Assembly (NCBI RefSeq): GCF_001404985.1
Contig: NZ_JRLF01000007.1
Coordinates: 186,001 to 250,000 of the forward strand
Direction: 5' to 3'
DNA length: 64,000 nt
From: Flavobacterium aquidurense
GTDB taxonomy: Bacteria > Bacteroidota > Bacteroidia > Flavobacteriales > Flavobacteriaceae
Shown here one piece after another: positions 60,072 through 64,000 of the stretch; within the stretch, counting starts at the first letter, position 1; every line of letters begins with the position of its first letter. The notes below the pieces were generated by a model, which saw nothing but the letters and a program-made list of their open reading frames with translations, searched no databases and was not told the DNA's origin. Made by a program: the position numbers and the translations under genes.

Positions 60072-62324
60072 TTAATAATTTAAATTCAATCCAAAGCCAA
60101 CTCCCATATCACTATCATAATGAGTTGTGATCCCAAAGTTTCTGCGTACGATATATTTTAAACCCGCCATATATTCTTTATCCGTATTCCACATTAAGTT
60201 CATTCGCAAACGACTTGAAAGCGGAATGTCTTTTCGCTCAAATTGAACCCTTACATTTCCATCAGTGTAAACCTCAACCTGAGCTTTTACAAGCATTGGC
60301 AAAGTATATTCCATACCGGCACTAAAAACTGAACGATTGTCTTTGGTATTCTTTTGTCCGAACATATTTTGTTCCTGTTCGTCCATTCCCATTCTTCTAT
60401 AACGCCAGTCGAAACCTATAAAAGGCATAAACCATTGCATTTTGCCAATATATCGACCAATATGCGTTTCGGTTTCATAACCATGTTCATTGTTATAACC
60501 CAATCTCCATTCGGTTCCAATGCTCCAACGCGTGTTACTGAACATGGCTTCACCGTCATTTCCGTTTGACGCAAAATCATTTTCAGCCATAAAATGAAAC
60601 ATTCGATCGTCCATTTTTAGCATTTTGTATGCCATTTCAGGATGATGAATCAACGGATTTGGAGCTGAATTTTCATAAGTAAAAATACGTCCCATTCCTG
60701 CCATCATATGGTATAATATATGACAATGAAAAAACCAATTGCCATCGGCATTAGCCTGAAACTCGATTGTATCAGTTTCCATTGGCATAATATCGATCAC
60801 ATTTTTAAGCGGAGAATATTCGCCATGTTCGTTAATAATTCTAAAATCGTGTCCGTGCAAATGCATTGGATGGCGCATCATCGAACCATTATATAATGTA
60901 ATACGAACGTTTTCGCCTTTTTTGATTAAGATTTTATCCGTTTCAGAAACTACTTTGTTGTCTAAACTCCAAACATAACGGTTCATATTTCCGGATAATT
61001 CGAAGCGCAATTCTTTTACCGGAGCATTTTTTGGCAAAGTTGTCACGGTGGGAGATTTCAGCATTCCGTAATTCAAAGTCGTAATTTCGGCAGTTTCAGT
61101 AGAATCACTTGACATTTTCATATCATCCATTTTCATGCCTTCCATATTATGCATCGAATGATCCTCAGTTTTTGCAGATTCGTCTTCGCCCGAAATTTCA
61201 GGGTACATTACAGCATTCATGTCCATTTTGTTCAGAGACATTTTCATCCCCATATCGTTCATCTCGCCGTTCATCTTCATCATATCATTCATCATTTTCA
61301 TTCCTTCAAAATACTTCAATTTCGGAAGATGTTTGACAGGCTGTTTCGTTCCTTCGCCTAAAAACAAAGAAGCAGATCCGGTTCTGTCTTCGGCTGTAGC
61401 CAAAAAAGCAAAGGATTTATGATCTTCAGGAATCGTCACGACAATATCGTAAGTTTCAGAAACTGCAATAATCAAACGATCCACTTCTACAGGTTCAACA
61501 TCGTTTCCGTCGCTGGCAACAACCGTTATTTTTCCGCCGCCATAAGTCAGCCAGAAATAACTGGATGCTCCGCCGTTTGCAATTCGCAATCTGACTTTAT
61601 CGCCCGCTTTAAATTGTGAAAGCTGATCTTCATTTTTTCCGTTAATTAAAAACTTCTCATAATATACGTCACTCACATCCATGGCATTCATGCGTTTCCA
61701 TTCGTTGGTGACTTTTGTCGAGAATTGTCCTTTCCTGATCGCTTCGGCATAACTTTGAGTCGTTCCTTTTTTTATAGCAAACCAATCGTTGGCATTATGC
61801 AGCATTCGTTGAACATTCTCGGGTTTTAGATCCGTCCATTCGCTTAGAATAACCGGAATTGTTGGTAAATCGTCAATTCGTTTTCGAAAAGTAGCATCGT
61901 CTTTCTTCTTATTAATAATAAAAAGTCCGTACAAACCTATTTGTTCCTGCAATCCGGAATGGCTGTGATACCAATAAGTTCCGTTTTGAATAATCGGGAA
62001 ACTATATTTGTGTGTTGTTCCGGGTTTTATCGGCATTTGGGTTAAATACGGAACTCCATCTTCTTTATTAGGCAGAAATAATCCGTGCCAATGCAACGCC
62101 GTATCTTCGTTTTTTAATTCGTTATGAACATAAATTTCCGCAATATCACCTTCAGTAAAAGTCAAAGTTGGCATCGGAATTTGTCCATTCACGGTAAGTG
62201 CACGTTTTTCTTTTCCCGAAAAATTGACAATAGTATCGCGAACGTATAAATCGTAACGAACTACTTTTTGAGCATTTGCACTAACGGCAATCAAAAAGAC
62301 AATTAGAATAGTATGTAGTTTCAT
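60072..62324 (-). CDS. Multicopper oxidase fused to a CopB-like outer-membrane domain
   Basis: This 750-residue protein has a signal peptide (about 1-19) and a CopA-type three-domain multicopper oxidase: HWHG (78-81), WYHSH (118-122), HPMHLHGH (485-492) and HCHILYHMMAGM (533-544, with type 1 Cys534). The Met-rich region 341-405 (repeated MKM, MNDM, HSMHNMEGMKMDD) probably binds Cu(I). From about 590 it continues into a strand-rich domain like CopB (RWSIGTEWRLGYNNEHGYETET, GIGFNLNY-like end). It probably oxidises Cu(I) in the periplasm and anchors at the outer membrane. Confidence 0.88.
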   Translation of the reverse strand: MKLHTILIVFLIAVSANAQKVVRYDLYVRDTIVNFSGKEKRALTVNGQIPMPTLTFTEGDIAEIYVHNELKNEDTALHWHGLFLPNKEDGVPYLTQMPIKPGTTHKYSFPIIQNGTYWYHSHSGLQEQIGLYGLFIINKKKDDATFRKRIDDLPTIPVILSEWTDLKPENVQRMLHNANDWFAIKKGTTQSYAEAIRKGQFSTKVTNEWKRMNAMDVSDVYYEKFLINGKNEDQLSQFKAGDKVRLRIANGGASSYFWLTYGGGKITVVASDGNDVEPVEVDRLIIAVSETYDIVVTIPEDHKSFAFLATAEDRTGSASLFLGEGTKQPVKHLPKLKYFEGMKMMNDMMKMNGEMNDMGMKMSLNKMDMNAVMYPEISGEDESAKTEDHSMHNMEGMKMDDMKMSSDSTETAEITTLNYGMLKSPTVTTLPKNAPVKELRFELSGNMNRYVWSLDNKVVSETDKILIKKGENVRITLYNGSMMRHPMHLHGHDFRIINEHGEYSPLKNVIDIMPMETDTIEFQANADGNWFFHCHILYHMMAGMGRIFTYENSAPNPLIHHPEMAYKMLKMDDRMFHFMAENDFASNGNDGEAMFSNTRWSIGTEWRLGYNNEHGYETETHIGRYIGKMQWFMPFIGFDWRYRRMGMDEQEQNMFGQKNTKDNRSVFSAGMEYTLPMLVKAQVEVYTDGNVRVQFERKDIPLSSRLRMNLMWNTDKEYMAGLKYIVRRNFGITTHYDSDMGVGFGLNLNY

Positions 62325-62356
62325 ATTGATTTAACCCATTGGGCGTTATTATTTTT

Positions 62357-62490
62357 AACACATAGAAACATAGAATTATTAAACTCAAGAAAGGCGTTTC
62401 ACTAGCATTAACAAACATAGCTATGTTTGAGAAACAAGTTTCTTTTTGATTTACTTTTTCATAAACATAAAATCTATGTTTCTATGTGTT
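62357..62490. repeat. Palindromic repeat between the copper genes
   Basis: Perfect 18-bp arms AACACATAGAAACATAGA (62357-62374) and complement (62473-62490), with an internal AAACATAGCTATGTTT palindrome (62413-62428). It looks like an intergenic MITE-type element. Confidence 0.65.
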
Positions 62491-62536
62491 TAATTATTTT
62501 TTTTATGTATTACACCCAAATGGATATATTGATTTA

Positions 62537-64000
62537 TTAAAGTTTTAGATTTCGCAATCTTAATGCGTTTACAATTACCGAAACGGAGCTCAAACTCATT
62601 GCCAGTGCAGCCAACATCGGCGAAAGCAAAATCCCAAATACAGGATATAAAATTCCTGCAGCAATAGGAACGCCCAAAACATTATAAATAAAGGCAAAGA
62701 ATAAATTTTGTTTGATGTTTTTCATCACCGAATAACTTAGTTTTTTAGCTTTTACAATTCCGTTTAAGTCGCCTTTTACCAGCGTAATTTTAGCACTTTC
62801 TATCGCAACATCAGTTCCCGTTCCCATTGCAATTCCAATATTGGCTCGAGCCAAAGCCGGAGCATCATTGATTCCATCACCCGCCATGGCAACAATTTTA
62901 CCTTCGGCTTGCAAACGCTGAATTTCTTTGAGTTTATCTTCAGGAAGGCAATCGGCTTTAAACGAACTTAAGTGCAATTGATTTGCAACCGCTTTGGCAG
63001 TATTGCCATTATCGCCCGTCATCATAATCACTTCAACACCTTGATCGATTAAATCTTTGATCGCTTTTACACTATTTTCTTTGATCGCATCTGTAATCGT
63101 TACATAACCCAAAACAACTTTATCAACGGCGATATAAGAAACCGTTTTACCCAGATTTTGTTCGGCAACAATTCTGTTTTCAATGTCTTCAGAAATCGAA
63201 GCGCCAACCTGAAGCATTAGCTTTTTATTTCCTAAAGCAACTTTCGAGTTATTCACAGTTCCTATAACTCCTTTTCCGGCAACAGCTTCAAAATCCGGAA
63301 CATCAAGAATTGTCTGGTTTTTAGCTTTAGCAAAATTGACTACGGCTTGCGCCAAAGGATGCTCGCTATGTTGATTTAATGAAGCAATATTTTGAAGTAA
63401 AATATCTTCGTTATTATTAATTGCGTAGATTTTTTCTACAGAAGGTTTTCCTTCCGTAATAGTTCCGGTTTTATCCGTGATCAAAACATCAATTTTGCTC
63501 ATGTTTTCTATGGCTTCGGCGTTTTTTATCAGAATCCCGAATTGCGCTCCTTTACCAACTCCAACCATTACAGACATTGGAGTTGCTAATCCTAAAGCAC
63601 AAGGACAAGCAATAATTAAAACGGCAATCGCATTTATTAATCCGTAGATATAAGCTGGTTCAGGACCAAATTTTGCCCAAACAAAAAAGGTTATAATAGA
63701 AATAATGACAACCGTTGGAACAAAATATTTGGCCACACGATCTGCCAGTTTCTGAATTGGTGCTCTCGAACGACTTGCATCATTTACCATTTGTATAATT
63801 TGAGAAAGTAAAGTTTCTGAACCTACTTTTTCGGCAATCATAACAAACGATCTAGTTCCGTTTATCGTTCCTGCAATTACAGCATCGCCTACTTTTTTAT
63901 CTACCGGAATTGGTTCTCCGGTAATCATAGCTTCATCAATATTGCTTTCGCCGATGGTAATTTTTCCGTCAACCGGAATTTTCTCTCCTGGTTTTACACG
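62537..64000 (-). CDS. copA: Copper-translocating P-type ATPase, CopA-like (partial)
   Basis: 487 residues of the C-terminal part are visible. The reading frame is open to the window edge, so the N-terminus (metal-binding domains, first helices) is missing. Motifs in order are ITGEPIPV (actuator TGE), the ion-path [19 protein letters not shown] (phosphorylated Asp), SEHPLAQ (HP locus), [11 protein letters not shown], and a final helix with [15 protein letters not shown] (MxxSS). The CPC plus MxxSS pattern marks Cu(I)-exporting P1B-1 ATPases. It lies upstream of the multicopper oxidase on the same strand. Confidence 0.93.
   Translation of the reverse strand, partial: RVKPGEKIPVDGKITIGESNIDEAMITGEPIPVDKKVGDAVIAGTINGTRSFVMIAEKVGSETLLSQIIQMVNDASRSRAPIQKLADRVAKYFVPTVVIISIITFFVWAKFGPEPAYIYGLINAIAVLIIACPCALGLATPMSVMVGVGKGAQFGILIKNAEAIENMSKIDVLITDKTGTITEGKPSVEKIYAINNNEDILLQNIASLNQHSEHPLAQAVVNFAKAKNQTILDVPDFEAVAGKGVIGTVNNSKVALGNKKLMLQVGASISEDIENRIVAEQNLGKTVSYIAVDKVVLGYVTITDAIKENSVKAIKDLIDQGVEVIMMTGDNGNTAKAVANQLHLSSFKADCLPEDKLKEIQRLQAEGKIVAMAGDGINDAPALARANIGIAMGTGTDVAIESAKITLVKGDLNGIVKAKKLSYSVMKNIKQNLFFAFIYNVLGVPIAAGILYPVFGILLSPMLAALAMSLSSVSVIVNALRLRNLKL

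Overview
This 64 kb window is chromosomal DNA from a member of the Flavobacteriaceae, most likely the genus Flavobacterium. The base composition is AT-rich. Nearly every promoter I can place has the Bacteroidota -7 element TANNTTTG rather than a classical -10. Shine-Dalgarno sequences are mostly absent. Several families look typical of this group: GIN/DUF2807 pairs with PspC, DUF5683 next to parAB, a DUF2339/DUF3999 pair, a type I murB, and a 500-residue signal peptidase. No phage, insertion sequence with transposase, or CRISPR array is present. About 60 protein genes, one tRNA and one clear pseudogene are supported.

Region 0-12 kb: an envelope O-acetylation operon (two SGNH-fold proteins, one with a nested LysM, and an MBOAT acyltransferase). 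It is followed by ffh, folD, a structured intergenic repeat, a small membrane protein with a winged-helix regulator and a DUF4153/4173 membrane protein that share a putative operator, a CorA-type transporter, and rluF. Region 12-18 kb: a cytochrome P450 plus ABM-domain protein, divergent from an ArsR-type regulator with a perfect inverted repeat between them; then an alpha/beta hydrolase, a degenerate zinc-ribbon coiled-coil protein with a Nif3-like partner, and an antitoxin-like reading frame broken by an amber codon. Region 18-36 kb: lpxK, a hybrid histidine kinase, gap, lipA, an M48 peptidase, TonB, an ECF sigma factor, a GT2 glycosyltransferase, a PaiAB-like pair, murB, a Tat-signal aminotransferase, a GT4 glycosyltransferase, DUF2461, a rhodanese-thioredoxin lipoprotein and recF.

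Region 36-48 kb: a YfgM-like protein, ribH, mutL with two rhomboids and an EEP-family protein, then the minus-strand run parA-parB-DUF5683-dapB-lepB-wbqC. Region 48-64 kb: DUF2339/DUF3999, RlpA, a tRNA-Pro followed by tandem tRNA-derived fragments, trxB, a DUF4870-padR-pspC-GIN-GIN operon, a DUF4442 protein, and a copper-handling stretch. That stretch holds a small secreted CC-motif peptide, a multicopper oxidase fused to a CopB-like outer-membrane domain, and a CPC-type copper P-ATPase that runs off the window edge.

The core genes are ordinary. The unusual material lies between genes: at least four inverted-repeat families, including two MITE-like copies whose stems differ at six positions with every change compensated, a 147-149 bp tandem duplication built on a tRNA 3' half, and candidate operators for three local regulators. 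No wholly new multi-gene system could be demonstrated. The best leads are the O-acetylation operon, the P450 cassette, the shared operator around the winged-helix gene and the copper gene set.
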